From Clostridiaceae bacterium (GTDB lineage: Bacteria; Bacillota; Clostridia; DSM-8532), in NCBI GenBank assembly GCA_012521105.1, contig JAAYNA010000039.1, forward strand, positions 37,793-101,792: a DNA stretch of 64,000 nucleotides, written 5' to 3'. The position numbers and the translations under genes were made by a program. The notes below the pieces were generated by a model that was not told where the DNA came from, searched no databases, and saw only the letters and a list, made by a program, of their open reading frames with translations. How positions within the stretch are numbered: the first letter of the stretch is position 1; each line of letters opens with the position of its first letter. This document shows, in pieces, positions 8,818 through 17,804 of this stretch.

Positions 8818-11574
8818 CTAATATAACTTATTGTTCGTTTTTTTAACCATTTGTACAGTTTCTTCGGTCAAATTCGGAAGTAATACTCTTACTGTTGTTC
8901 CATACCCAATTTTGCTTTCGATATCAAGACCGTAATTTATTCCAAAATATAACCTTATCCGTTCATGGACATTCAGCAGCCCAATACTTCTTCCTGCTTT
9001 AAGTCCTTTAAGCTGCTCCTTTATTTCTTTTAGCTTCTCTTCGGTTATACCCAGCCCATTATCACGAATAACAAAAACAAGCCTGTCTTCATTCATCTCA
9101 CCTGTAATTTCAATAATCCCTTCTTCTTCAGCCATTTCAAGCCCATGATAAATGGCATTCTCAACTATAGGTTGAAGTGTAAGTTTTAATATTTTTAAAT
9201 CCATTACGCTGTCATCAATAACATAATTCACCTTGAATTTATTGGAAAAACGCATTTGCTGGATATCTATATATGTTCTGATATGCTCAATTTCCTCCCT
9301 TACACTAACAAGTTTTTCTCCCTTTGAAACTCCTGTCTTGAAAAGTTTAATAAGAAGCTTAATCATTTGCTCTGCGTGTTTGTCCTTTGAATACACCATA
9401 TACTGGGCGGTTTTCAGAGTATTGTATAAAAAATGAGGATTAATTTGTGCCTGCAGGAGGTTCAACTCATATTCCTTCATTTTAAGTTCTGCATCCTTTG
9501 CCCTGACCTCGGAAATGTACTTTTCTTCGATCAGTTGATTTAACCGATCCAACATTTCATTAAAGCTGTTTCCCAGTTCACTTATCTCATCCATGGTTCT
9601 GCTGTAAAAACGCACTCCAAGTTCTCCGGCTTTTACATGCCTTACAGTTTTGACCAGTTTTAATATATTTATTGAGAGAATTCTTGAAAATCCGTATGAG
9701 AAACCAAAGCTAAGCAATAACAACCCGAACAGCACAGCTATGCTGTAATAAAGGATCTGCCTGCTCTCATTAAAATTTTTTAACAGGAATATGAGTTTCC
9801 AACCGTTATTTGCAAATTCCATAAACACGGCAAGATAATTTATCCCGTCACTGCTAAAAGAATCTCTTCCATTGCCTTTGGACAGGTCAATTTTCCCCTG
9901 TTTCAGCAAAGAATCCAGATTGCTTTCCATTCCGGTTTTCATCGTAACAAGGCCGGATGAATCAATAAGGCCTGCTTGCACATTACTGTATTGCAGAAAA
10001 CTGTTCAGCATTGTCTGGATGTTATCGGCCTGGTAATCGATTAAAATATACCCAAGCAGTTTCCCTGCACCGGCATTGCTGGATACATCCCTAATCTGCA
10101 TGCCTACTCTGAAACAACTTAAATTGAAATACATGTCAGGATAACTGCGCCACAACTGAGATCCAAAGTTTTCGCTGATATAATCAAGATCCTTTTTATT
10201 ATCAGGCCGTGTGGTAAATGGATGTCCATATGTGGAAGAGCATATCAGCCGGTATGATGTGTCATAAACCGATATGTTCGCTATCTTCCGGCCAAGCAGG
10301 TTATTCGAAAGAATGACCTGGTTCAGTTCGTTTTGCATCTGTTCTCCTACATCAGGAGATGTCAGATCACGCATATATGACTGTATGGTCTGGTTAACCG
10401 TTGATATTTCAATAGCTGTGCTGTCGTAGTTGTGAAAAATGAAATCCAACTGCTTATACAGGCTTTCGGCACTGTATCCAAAAACCGAACCAATTTTGCT
10501 TTCCACAATGTTTTTTGAGCATATGTACGAATTTCCGGTAATTAATATAACAGGGACAGTTACCATAATGGAGTAAAGAAGAAACATGGATTTTCTTAAA
10601 CTGATTTTCCGCGATTTAAAGCTAATGGGTCTGTTTTCTATATCAGTATGGTTTAGCAGCTTAATCTGTTCTTCCATCTGCTTAACAGGAGCAACAAGTT
10701 TTCTTCCCGTAACAAACAGCAAAATCAATGACAGCAAGAAACAGGCAATTCCAATGTAAAAATTGTAAATCAGGTTTTCCAGAATGGTTTTGTATATCTT
10801 TTCAAAGGAGTATATGTTTGAAATGGTCCATCCCGTAAAATTCAGGCTGTCACTGTATATAAACCGATTATTTGAAAGCTTGTCATTTGTAATATCAACT
10901 AAAATGGCAGAATTCCCAATATTATCGGTAAGAATGATCTGATTTCCCGAAGAACTTAGATCCTGGGACAATTTCTGGCTTAAAACTGCAATAATACAAG
11001 CCTGCACTCTGCTTCCGTATGGTTCGAGAACAGGACATACAATAGCCATCCTTTCATAATCTCTTTCCTCATATTTATCAAGAAAAAACTGGCTGGTCGG
11101 GTTCTCCTGCGAATACTTCCTTATGCTGCTATAAAATTCGGACAACCGGTATTTTGCATATTCCTTCCCAACAGAATTGGCGGCACTGACGAAAACATTC
11201 GTATCTTCCTTAACAACAAGAAGAGCATCAATTTTATCATTATACAAAATCATATCCCTTAAGTAAGCTGTATAGTTCTGTTGCACACTTACAATCTGAT
11301 TTGGGGATAAACTGTCCGAATCGATTATAGTGTTGAAATAAGTACTCTTCATTGACAGATTAATAATATTTGCAATTTCTCCAAGATAAGTGTTGGTTTT
11401 CTCAGCAGCAGCGCTTGTAGCTATCCGATTGACATATTCAAACTGATTCAGTATAACCCTGTAACTTACAAAATGGCATGTGAAAGCAGTTATAACAACC
11501 GAAATAACCGAAAGAACTGCTCCATATATAACAAGCCTTTTTTCAAACAAGCCTTTAAAACCGAACAATCTCAT
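8818..11574 (-). CDS. YesM-family sensor histidine kinase with a duplicated sensory module
   Basis: 918 residues, far longer than the usual ~580 of YesM-type kinases. Helix 1 is near residues 14-36, followed by an extracellular region, helix 2 near 268-290, and a HAMP-like linker (GRKLVAPVKQMEEQI). A second unit then starts: helix near 329-350, another extracellular domain, helix near 625-645, and a true HAMP. The kinase core has the HisKA_YesM phosphoacceptor QAQINPHFLYNTLK (His near 713), the N-box ENAIYHG, G1 RDNGLGI and GRSIGLLNVHERI. It probably senses an extracellular sugar or binding-protein complex and phosphorylates the regulator encoded just upstream (22-base gap). Two sensory inputs on one kinase is the notable feature. 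Confidence 0.9.
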   Translation of the reverse strand: MRLFGFKGLFEKRLVIYGAVLSVISVVITAFTCHFVSYRVILNQFEYVNRIATSAAAEKTNTYLGEIANIINLSMKSTYFNTIIDSDSLSPNQIVSVQQNYTAYLRDMILYNDKIDALLVVKEDTNVFVSAANSVGKEYAKYRLSEFYSSIRKYSQENPTSQFFLDKYEERDYERMAIVCPVLEPYGSRVQACIIAVLSQKLSQDLSSSGNQIILTDNIGNSAILVDITNDKLSNNRFIYSDSLNFTGWTISNIYSFEKIYKTILENLIYNFYIGIACFLLSLILLFVTGRKLVAPVKQMEEQIKLLNHTDIENRPISFKSRKISLRKSMFLLYSIMVTVPVILITGNSYICSKNIVESKIGSVFGYSAESLYKQLDFIFHNYDSTAIEISTVNQTIQSYMRDLTSPDVGEQMQNELNQVILSNNLLGRKIANISVYDTSYRLICSSTYGHPFTTRPDNKKDLDYISENFGSQLWRSYPDMYFNLSCFRVGMQIRDVSSNAGAGKLLGYILIDYQADNIQTMLNSFLQYSNVQAGLIDSSGLVTMKTGMESNLDSLLKQGKIDLSKGNGRDSFSSDGINYLAVFMEFANNGWKLIFLLKNFNESRQILYYSIAVLFGLLLLSFGFSYGFSRILSINILKLVKTVRHVKAGELGVRFYSRTMDEISELGNSFNEMLDRLNQLIEEKYISEVRAKDAELKMKEYELNLLQAQINPHFLYNTLKTAQYMVYSKDKHAEQMIKLLIKLFKTGVSKGEKLVSVREEIEHIRTYIDIQQMRFSNKFKVNYVIDDSVMDLKILKLTLQPIVENAIYHGLEMAEEEGIIEITGEMNEDRLVFVIRDNGLGITEEKLKEIKEQLKGLKAGRSIGLLNVHERIRLYFGINYGLDIESKIGYGTTVRVLLPNLTEETVQMVKKTNNKLY

Positions 11575-11595
11575 AAGGGCACCAACATTTAATTA

Positions 11596-13215
11596 TTAAA
11601 CTTTATACTTTTCACGATATTCCAGAGGCGTAAGCCCTGTCATGCTTTTAAACAGACTGCTGAAATAGCGCGGTTTCTCATAACCTATCATTTCGGATAT
11701 TTCATACACTTTGCTATCCAGATTGCTGACCAGTAATTTTTTTGCTTTTTCTATCCTGATTTCAGTTAATACTCGCTTAAAGGTTTTTCGTATTTCACTT
11801 TTAAACAGCCTTGAAAGGTATACCGGGTGCAAATTTACATGCGATGCAACGTCTTCAAGCAAAATCTGTTTTGAGTAGTTTGAATGAATATACTCCAAGG
11901 CTTCTACTATTATTTTTTTGTTTTGTGCAAAGTTGTCGGACAATAAAACAACAACCTCATTAAAGAATAGTTCCAACTTCCGCATGGCACAGCCAATGGT
12001 ATCACAAAAACCAACCGTTTTTATCAGGCAGGAGGATTTTAAAATCAACTCATCGTCGGAATTAACCCTCATTTTTCTAATCTCGTTCATGACCGTCAGA
12101 ACCACTTTTGTGACAAATGCAGTTACTATGCTCATATCGGTAAGCTTGAAATCTATGAAACTTTTCCGGATAAACTCAAGATATTCTGCAATTTTTGTGG
12201 TGTTTCCCTCAAGTATATAGCTAAGTATTTTAGCAGCCACTTTTTCTTCATCGGGCAAATTAAAGCAATTACAGGTGCCTGATGTAATTTCGGCGCAGTC
12301 TATGATTTGACCTCCTCCGATATAAATCCTGTGAAGAAGAGCTTCCATAGCTTTGCGACAGGAATACTGCAACCCGGAAATATCGCTTCCGGGTAAACCA
12401 ACAGCACAAGTAATGCTAATCTGGGGTTCTTCGCCATTATCATATACCTGAACCTCTGAGCAAAGATCGGTAAATATGGTTCCAAGTCTTTTTAATGCCT
12501 TTTGCTTTTCAATGTTCCATATTACATACACAGTTGAATCCGATACAAGGACATACCCCAGTTGCTTTAACTCTATCCGGGAAATCAGAAAGTTTTTGAT
12601 GTGAAGAATCAATTGAGTAATATATTCGGTTTCGTATAAATAATCCAAATATCTTTTCTCATCAAGTTCAAAAAGAGAAACAGTGCAGTTTTCATATGTA
12701 ACAGGCAGACGAGCTTTTTTTGCGATATCCCTGATTTGACTAATTGGAGTGGTTTCTTCTTTTATTAAATATTGTGCGAATAGTTCCCTTTGCCCCCATA
12801 TATCTCTATTCTCATAGAAAATTTCACTATCGAGGGTTTTCTTAAGATTTCTGAAGTACCTTTCAATTTCATCCTCGCCCTCGGATTTTAGGATATAACC
12901 ATATACACCGCAATCTATTCCTTTTCTGGCATAATCAAACTCATTAAAAGCGCTGAGCAGGATGATCTTTGTCATGGGATAACGATTTTTCACTTCCATG
13001 GCAAGATCCAAACCATTCAGGACAGGCATTCTGATATCGGTCAATATGACATCTACCTGCTCTTCCTGTAAGTATTCCAAGGCCTTCCGCCCATTATCAA
13101 CAACTTTGACAATGTTAAAGCCCAATGCATTCCAATCAATTATTTCAGGTAATACCCTCCTGAAGATTTCTTCATCTTCGACCAGAACTACTTTATACTC
13201 ACATATTACCCCCAT
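11596..13215 (-). CDS. AraC-type response regulator, YesN-like
   Basis: 539 residues. The N-terminal receiver domain (residues 6-125) has the acidic pair VEDEE, phospho-acceptor Asp60 in ILTDIRMP and Lys near 112 in YILKS. A ~300-residue linker, typical of long YesN-like proteins, follows, then two helix-turn-helix AraC motifs (about 435-539, ending GLTPLEYREKYKV). It is the first gene of the operon with the kinase, two permeases and the binding protein, and most likely activates that operon in response to the sugar. The ATG at 13215 has only a weak GGAG two bases away, but no better in-frame start exists before the receiver domain. Confidence 0.9.
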   Translation of the reverse strand: MGVICEYKVVLVEDEEIFRRVLPEIIDWNALGFNIVKVVDNGRKALEYLQEEQVDVILTDIRMPVLNGLDLAMEVKNRYPMTKIILLSAFNEFDYARKGIDCGVYGYILKSEGEDEIERYFRNLKKTLDSEIFYENRDIWGQRELFAQYLIKEETTPISQIRDIAKKARLPVTYENCTVSLFELDEKRYLDYLYETEYITQLILHIKNFLISRIELKQLGYVLVSDSTVYVIWNIEKQKALKRLGTIFTDLCSEVQVYDNGEEPQISITCAVGLPGSDISGLQYSCRKAMEALLHRIYIGGGQIIDCAEITSGTCNCFNLPDEEKVAAKILSYILEGNTTKIAEYLEFIRKSFIDFKLTDMSIVTAFVTKVVLTVMNEIRKMRVNSDDELILKSSCLIKTVGFCDTIGCAMRKLELFFNEVVVLLSDNFAQNKKIIVEALEYIHSNYSKQILLEDVASHVNLHPVYLSRLFKSEIRKTFKRVLTEIRIEKAKKLLVSNLDSKVYEISEMIGYEKPRYFSSLFKSMTGLTPLEYREKYKV

Positions 13216-13403
13216 AGCTCCGAAGTCGGTTCACTCTGCCAGGGAGTCAGGATAGGACTGAACTCCACCTAACCAAAGAAGTCAATAATTCTTTTTTCAT
13301 TACTTTTGTTTCTATAAAGCCAGCATTTCAAAAAACATTGATAAATAAAAAAGTAGACATCTAAATAGATTATAGCATATCTACTCTTACTTTTTTACTT
13401 TTT

Positions 13404-13511
13404 TCAATAGAGCAATGAATTTCTATCGAAAACAAATAACCCATCTTTCCTCATTTTAGCCAGTTCTCGGGATAAGGATGTGCGCTGAACCCCAATTCCT
13501 TCAGCAAGCGC
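13404..13511 (-). pseudogene. C-terminal remnant of a Crp/Fnr-family regulator
   Basis: A 35-codon open stretch begins right after a stop and reads LAEGIGVQRTSLSRELAKM followed by RKDGLFVFDRN, ending in TGA at 13404. This is the recognition helix and wing typical of Crp/Fnr winged-helix proteins (pattern: LGV.R.SLSREL..M...G.I.FDRN). The cyclic-nucleotide-like sensor domain and first part of the DNA-binding domain are absent; upstream lies a hairpin and the end of the CobW gene. It is therefore the tail of a deleted gene. Confidence 0.65.
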
Positions 13512-13525
13512 TTAAACATGCAAAA

Positions 13526-13565
13526 ACAGGGATTTTGCCTAAGATTACACAAGCAAAACCCCTGT
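13526..13565 (-). terminator. Terminator hairpin after the CobW-like gene (REP-like core)
   Basis: 13-bp stem ACAGGGATTTTGC/GCAAAACCCCTGT with one mismatch and a 14-base loop. On the minus strand the 3' arm leads into TTTTT, so it can terminate the CobW transcript 14 bases after its stop. Its CAGGG/CCCTGTCCC core resembles the hairpins at 19353 and 26638. Confidence 0.6.
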
Positions 13566-13578
13566 CCCTTTGAACAGC

Positions 13579-14496
13579 TTAGTTGTTAAGGCATTGGGCA
13601 ATTTTCTTCCGGTTAAGCCTCCTGCCTATGATATTCAGCATTACCCAGCCCCCATCCAAAGTTTCAAATTGTCTGTCGCTTACGGTGCAATTTACGGCTA
13701 TAGTGCCATCCGGCGACTTTACAAAACCCTTGATGCGGGAAATTTCACCGTATTCTCCGCAGGATGTCAAATGTTCAATGCAACGCTGTATGCCCTCCAT
13801 TGTATAAACTTTGTCCGGGTATAATCTTGCACTTTGAAAAATCATAGTATGGTCTGTGTAGGTCCTGGTATGCATTCTACGTATAGGACCAAACTTCATC
13901 AGCTTTTCGAAATCCTCATACTTCAGCATGTGTGACCAAGTTGGAAAACATGGAATATCCTCTTCAATGCCTATATCTTTTACAATGTCCCTTACCTGTT
14001 TTTTTACTTTACTAATGTCAATCTCAGGAGGCATGTCCATCTTAGTCCATACAATGCATCCCATATCTGCCAGTTCAGAAGCCAAAACAGAGCGTTCTGA
14101 CCCGTTAAGCTTATCAATGGAATGGGGATCAATAAGAGCTATGCACATTCCTGGTTGGCATTTCTCTTTAAGGTCGGGACTTGTTATAACGTCAAAAAAA
14201 TCATCACAGTTAAAAATTCCCGAAGGCTCCACTATAATTCGATCATAATTTTCGGCTAACTCACTGATTATCTGGTGAAAACCTGTTTTCATTGTACAGC
14301 AGATGCAACCGCCCGATATCTCAGTTACATTTCCAAACTCGCTTTGCAGTATGGCAGAGTCAACCCCTGGTGCCCCGAACTCATTTTCCACAACTGCAAA
14401 GCTTATATTCTTCTGTTTAAGAAAACTGCCATATTTTTTAATAAAAGTGGTTTTCCCTGCACCTAGAAAGCCTGTTATAAGATCAATTTTTGTCAT
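13579..14496 (-). CDS. CobW/P47K (G3E) family GTPase, putative metallochaperone
   Basis: 305 residues. The P-loop GFLGAGKTTF is at residues 9-18, the metal-binding CxCC motif GGCICCTMK is near 63-71, and a Walker B-like IIVEPSG is near 90. The family (COG0523) uses GTP to insert metals, commonly cobalt or zinc, into target enzymes. Its ATG overlaps the stop of the upstream URO-D-family gene (ATGA), so it is co-translated with a protein that, by family, needs Zn and handles corrinoid methyl groups. Service to that enzyme is an inference. The C-terminal domain (after 215) is present but short. Confidence 0.85.
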   Translation of the reverse strand: MTKIDLITGFLGAGKTTFIKKYGSFLKQKNISFAVVENEFGAPGVDSAILQSEFGNVTEISGGCICCTMKTGFHQIISELAENYDRIIVEPSGIFNCDDFFDVITSPDLKEKCQPGMCIALIDPHSIDKLNGSERSVLASELADMGCIVWTKMDMPPEIDISKVKKQVRDIVKDIGIEEDIPCFPTWSHMLKYEDFEKLMKFGPIRRMHTRTYTDHTMIFQSARLYPDKVYTMEGIQRCIEHLTSCGEYGEISRIKGFVKSPDGTIAVNCTVSDRQFETLDGGWVMLNIIGRRLNRKKIAQCLNN

Positions 14497-15536
14497 TTAT
14501 TATACTTCCCATAGGTTTTTGCTATTTCTATCATACGCCGGGCACGATCGAAGGAAGCATTTGCAGGATATTCACAACCGGTAGCCAGTATAAATCCGCC
14601 TCCCTTCGCCATGGCATCTATCTGCTCACGGCATTGCGCATCCCATTCCTCATCAGTACCTATTACAGCGTTTGCCGGTGTTACGCATCCTATAAGGGTA
14701 ACAGTGTCACCATATTTTTCTTTACATTCAGCGAAGTCCTTACAATCATCGGGTGGATATAAGAATGAGATTGCCGCCGGTTTCATGGTTTCTATCTGCA
14801 CGTCAAAATAAACATTTTTTCCACAATTGTGAACCATTGTAAGACAATTTTTCTGGCGGATAACATCTGCAATCTCTTTTACAAAGACACCCTCCATTTT
14901 GTACCATAATTCCTTTGACATAATTGAACCTGAAGCAAAAAGTGTATCCAGCATAACTGCATCAACACCTGTGTCACACAGTGCGGCAACATAATCTTTC
15001 AGTGTTTCATTAACTTCCTTCACAGCTGACAGTACAGCATCGGGATCATCATAAATATCCATGTACATATCCTGCTGACCACGAAGCATGGAAAGCACAC
15101 CAAGGGGGCCAAACACAAATGCCACTATCGGCTTTTTGCCCTTTAGTTCAGCAACAATGCGACGACATACATCTATATGCATCATCATACGCTTAGATGT
15201 GCGATAGTCCACTTTCTTGATTTTTGCATAGTCTTCAATGTCCTTGATAACACAGTTGGAATAATCAGGACGGGCAGCCTCATTTTCAGGAAATACAATC
15301 TTCTGCCCCCATGCGTCACATTCTACCGATAAATCAATAAGTGTAACAACACAATCTATATCAAATTGCTCTGTGGATTTAATAAAAGCCTCAGCACAAA
15401 TTTCTGCATCGGTAGACCACTGCTTGTATGTGGCATTAACCAATTTTCTTGTTACACCACTCAAAATAGGATACACCGGCACTCTGTCAGCTTCTTTATG
15501 CGACAGCGCTGCCGCAACACGTTCATATGAATTCAT
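14493..15536 (-). CDS. Uroporphyrinogen decarboxylase-family protein (MtaA/CmuA-like methyltransferase)
   Basis: 347-residue TIM-barrel protein of the URO-D superfamily. It starts MNSYERVAAALSHKEADRVP, the typical N-terminus of the MtaA/MtbA-like branch. HNCGK near residue 237 and IGCVTPANA near 270 supply His and Cys residues that match the zinc-thiol site of methylcobalamin-dependent methyltransferases, unlike true heme-pathway HemE. It is expected to move a methyl group between a corrinoid protein and a thiol, but no corrinoid protein lies nearby, so the substrate is unknown. It is followed with a 4-base overlap by the CobW-like GTPase. The preceding 15537-15746 region is an AT-rich divergent intergenic segment. 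Confidence 0.85.
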   Translation of the reverse strand: MNSYERVAAALSHKEADRVPVYPILSGVTRKLVNATYKQWSTDAEICAEAFIKSTEQFDIDCVVTLIDLSVECDAWGQKIVFPENEAARPDYSNCVIKDIEDYAKIKKVDYRTSKRMMMHIDVCRRIVAELKGKKPIVAFVFGPLGVLSMLRGQQDMYMDIYDDPDAVLSAVKEVNETLKDYVAALCDTGVDAVMLDTLFASGSIMSKELWYKMEGVFVKEIADVIRQKNCLTMVHNCGKNVYFDVQIETMKPAAISFLYPPDDCKDFAECKEKYGDTVTLIGCVTPANAVIGTDEEWDAQCREQIDAMAKGGGFILATGCEYPANASFDRARRMIEIAKTYGKYNK

Positions 15537-15746
15537 AGATACACTCCTCTTTTCAAATTAAGTTTTGAATAATCGAATAATTGCTTAACAACCCAAGTAA
15601 ATCAAAAGTGCAATTCACTCTGTATACTAAAATTTTATAGGTATTATGAAAGAACCTCTTGTAAAATATTAATAATTTTAAGATAAAATTAACGAATTTT
15701 GACTACAGTACCCGGTTCTCTTTTTTTAGCAGGCATCATTTTATAT

Positions 15747-15802
15747 TTGACAAGGTGACCAGGCGGTCATATAATATAAATATAAGATGACCACCTGGTC
15801 AC
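15747..15802 (+). promoter_or_regulatory. Consensus promoter with two TetR operators
   Basis: A perfect sigma-A promoter: TTGACA (15747-15752), 17 bases, TATAAT (15770-15775). One palindromic operator, GTGACCAGGCGGTCAT (15755-15770), fills the spacer. A second, ATGACCACCTGGTCAC (15787-15802), covers the start of the transcript. Each has TGACC/GGTCA half-sites. This fits tight autorepression by the TetR protein encoded 20 bases downstream. Confidence 0.8.
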
Positions 15803-15822
15803 AAAATAAAAAGGAGAGTTTT

Positions 15823-16461
15823 ATGCCTAAAGAAACCTTCTTTAACCTGCAGGCTGATAAAAGAAATTTAATAATATCAGTAGCTATTTATGAATTTTCC
15901 AAAGCTGACTATAATACAGCCAGTATCAATCAGATTTGCAAGAAGGCATGCATTGCCAAAGGAAGCTTCTATCAGTATTTTGCAGATAAACTGGATTTAT
16001 ACGTTTATGTAATGACTTCAGCTATTGAAGAAAAAATCAAATTTTTCTCTTCTACTATAACAGAATTTCATAACTTAACACTACTTGAGCAATTTCGTTT
16101 TCTTTTTAAAAAAGGAATAGAATTTGCAAAAAAACACCCTAAATATGCTGCTTTAGGTGAACAATTCTCAAAGGAAAGTGATGAAACCGCTAAATCAGCG
16201 GTTATAAAGGAAGGGAACAAACAATCAGAAACGCTGTTTATGCAAATGATACACAATGCAAAAGCAAAAGGTGAAATAGACAATAAAGTTGATACCTTAG
16301 CATTAACCCTTTTGCTGCAATCATTAAACAGTGCCATTTACAAATATATGCAGGATAAGTTTGAAAGCATCAGTTATGAACATAATGAAAAAGACATAAA
16401 CGCCTTTGTAGATTCACTCTTATATATAGTATTCAATGGAATAAAGATTAAAACTGATTAA
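15823..16461 (+). CDS. TetR/AcrR-family transcriptional regulator
   Basis: 212 residues. The N-terminal helix-turn-helix spans residues 10-57, with the recognition segment ACIAKGSFYQYFADK near 38-52, followed by an all-helical ligand domain. The start is ATG 15823, because AAGGAGAG (15811-15818) sits 4 bases upstream; an in-frame ATG at 15787 would lie inside the operator. It is followed 19 bases later by a membrane protein in the same direction, so the two form a small autoregulated operon. The inducer is unknown; the membrane partner suggests a response to membrane-active or exported compounds (inference). Confidence 0.85.
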   Translation: MPKETFFNLQADKRNLIISVAIYEFSKADYNTASINQICKKACIAKGSFYQYFADKLDLYVYVMTSAIEEKIKFFSSTITEFHNLTLLEQFRFLFKKGIEFAKKHPKYAALGEQFSKESDETAKSAVIKEGNKQSETLFMQMIHNAKAKGEIDNKVDTLALTLLLQSLNSAIYKYMQDKFESISYEHNEKDINAFVDSLLYIVFNGIKIKTD

Positions 16462-16480
16462 AATTTTAAGGAGGTCCACC

Positions 16481-17051
16481 ATGAAGAAAAAGGCAGATTT
16501 TATTATAGGGATGTTATTCGCTGTTGCTACAATAATTTTTATCATAATATTTCTAACTAACGATAGTTTTTTTAATTGGGCATTTGAAAAGACACCACAA
16601 TATTTTAAGCTGGTATATCAGGCCTCTGTTTATAATACCAATGGTTGTATTTGCTTATAAGAAAAGTTTCACAGGTATATTCGCTTCAATATTTGCATTA
16701 TTCACAAGCATGTTCTGGTTTCCTGTTCCGGCTAAAACCAGTCCGCAGGTTTTAGAATTCCTAGCTTTTGAAATGGATTATCTTAAAGGTACATGGACTA
16801 CTCCCAAAATAGTTATAAGTTTGGCAGTGCCCCTGTTTTTCTTTATGCTTCTTATGGCAGCATGGAAAAGAAACTGGAAATGGCTTATAGGTATTATCAC
16901 AGGGGCAGCAGTTTTAAAATTTATATGGAGTATTGCATTCAGCGGTGAAGCAGGAATGTCTATTCTAAAACCTGCATTATTTGGCTTAATTGTCTGCATT
17001 GCTGTATTAGGTTATTTTTTCAGGAAGCACAAACAGCAACAAAAATCATAA
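16481..17051 (+). pseudogene. Multi-pass membrane protein, frameshifted near residue 35
   Basis: The gene starts at ATG 16481 after AAGGAGG (16469-16475) and reads MKKKADFIIGMLFAVATIIF, a first membrane helix. The frame breaks at the A-run 16587-16590: removing one A joins FNWAFE to RHHNILSWYIRPLF, and the rest (about 155 residues, four to five helices, ending FFRKHKQQQKS) is intact. The repaired length is 189 residues. I recall similar RHHN..SWYIRP membrane proteins in Clostridia but know no function. It belongs to the TetR operon. A homopolymer indel means sequencing error is as likely as real inactivation. Confidence 0.7.
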
Positions 17052-17063
17052 GGCAAATACCCG

Positions 17064-17804
17064 TCACAGTATCCATTTCCTCTTTATATTCCACTGGCAG
17101 AAATAGAACAACAATACGCCAAATCCAATCAGTACGGTAAGGCTAAGCCATACATTCATATACCCGGTATGCATAATTGCACCATTTAGCATGTCCACTC
17201 CATATGTCAGAGGAAGGCAATATGAAACAGGACGTAAAAAAACCGGCAATTTTTCTATCGGGAGAAATAATCCAGATAAAAACAGCATAGGAAAACGAAA
17301 AAAGTTAGAATAGGTCTGAGCTTCAAAAACCTCTTTTGAAGAGACCGCTATTGCGAAGCCAAGCAGAGTGGAGGTCACTGCCATCAGTAATATGCTTATT
17401 ATCGCAACACCCCAATTGATTCCCGATAGTTCAGTCAGAAAGGCTGCAAATAAGAGAGGCGAAAATGCTATACTTACTCCAAAAATGATTGCCCCGGAAA
17501 TTTTGGCAAGCACCATTGTAGTCATACTGATAGGCGCTATCAATAAACGCTCAAAGGAACGGCCCCTTCGTTCAAAAGTTATCGTTACCGCCAGCATGGA
17601 CGTTGTACCAAACAGAATGCTCATACCCATCAATCCTGGCAAAAGCCCTCTGATACTATCAAGCCCCGCCTGGGGAGTACCGATCAATTGCATCAGCGTC
17701 CAAGAAAGAGGGAAAATGATTCCCCAGCTAATGTTCGGCGGTTTTAGATAATAATTTCTTATATCTTTCTTTAGAATATTCCAAAACGCTATCCAAGAAT
17801 TCAT
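17064..17804 (-). CDS. ABC-2 type transporter permease
   Basis: 246-residue membrane protein with six predicted helices (near residues 25-45, 58-78, 105-128, 138-162, 170-190, 222-240). The ABC-2 hallmark is seen in the conserved region FLSGLFLPIEKLPVFLRPVS before the last helices. It overlaps the upstream ATPase gene by 4 bases (ATGA). With the ATPase it forms an exporter under an ArsR-type regulator. It ends 12 bases from the convergent membrane protein gene. Confidence 0.87.
   Translation of the reverse strand: MNSWIAFWNILKKDIRNYYLKPPNISWGIIFPLSWTLMQLIGTPQAGLDSIRGLLPGLMGMSILFGTTSMLAVTITFERRGRSFERLLIAPISMTTMVLAKISGAIIFGVSIAFSPLLFAAFLTELSGINWGVAIISILLMAVTSTLLGFAIAVSSKEVFEAQTYSNFFRFPMLFLSGLFLPIEKLPVFLRPVSYCLPLTYGVDMLNGAIMHTGYMNVWLSLTVLIGFGVLLFYFCQWNIKRKWIL

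Noticed and set aside
13341..13385. AGTAGA/TCTACT inverted repeat and a TATAAT upstream of the YesN-like operon
   Set aside because: No matching -35 at 16-18 bases and short arms; not strong enough to call as promoter or operator.
14497..15780. Cobalamin riboswitch for the URO-D/CobW operon
   Set aside because: Upstream region lacks the conserved B12-box; only AT-rich sequence is present.
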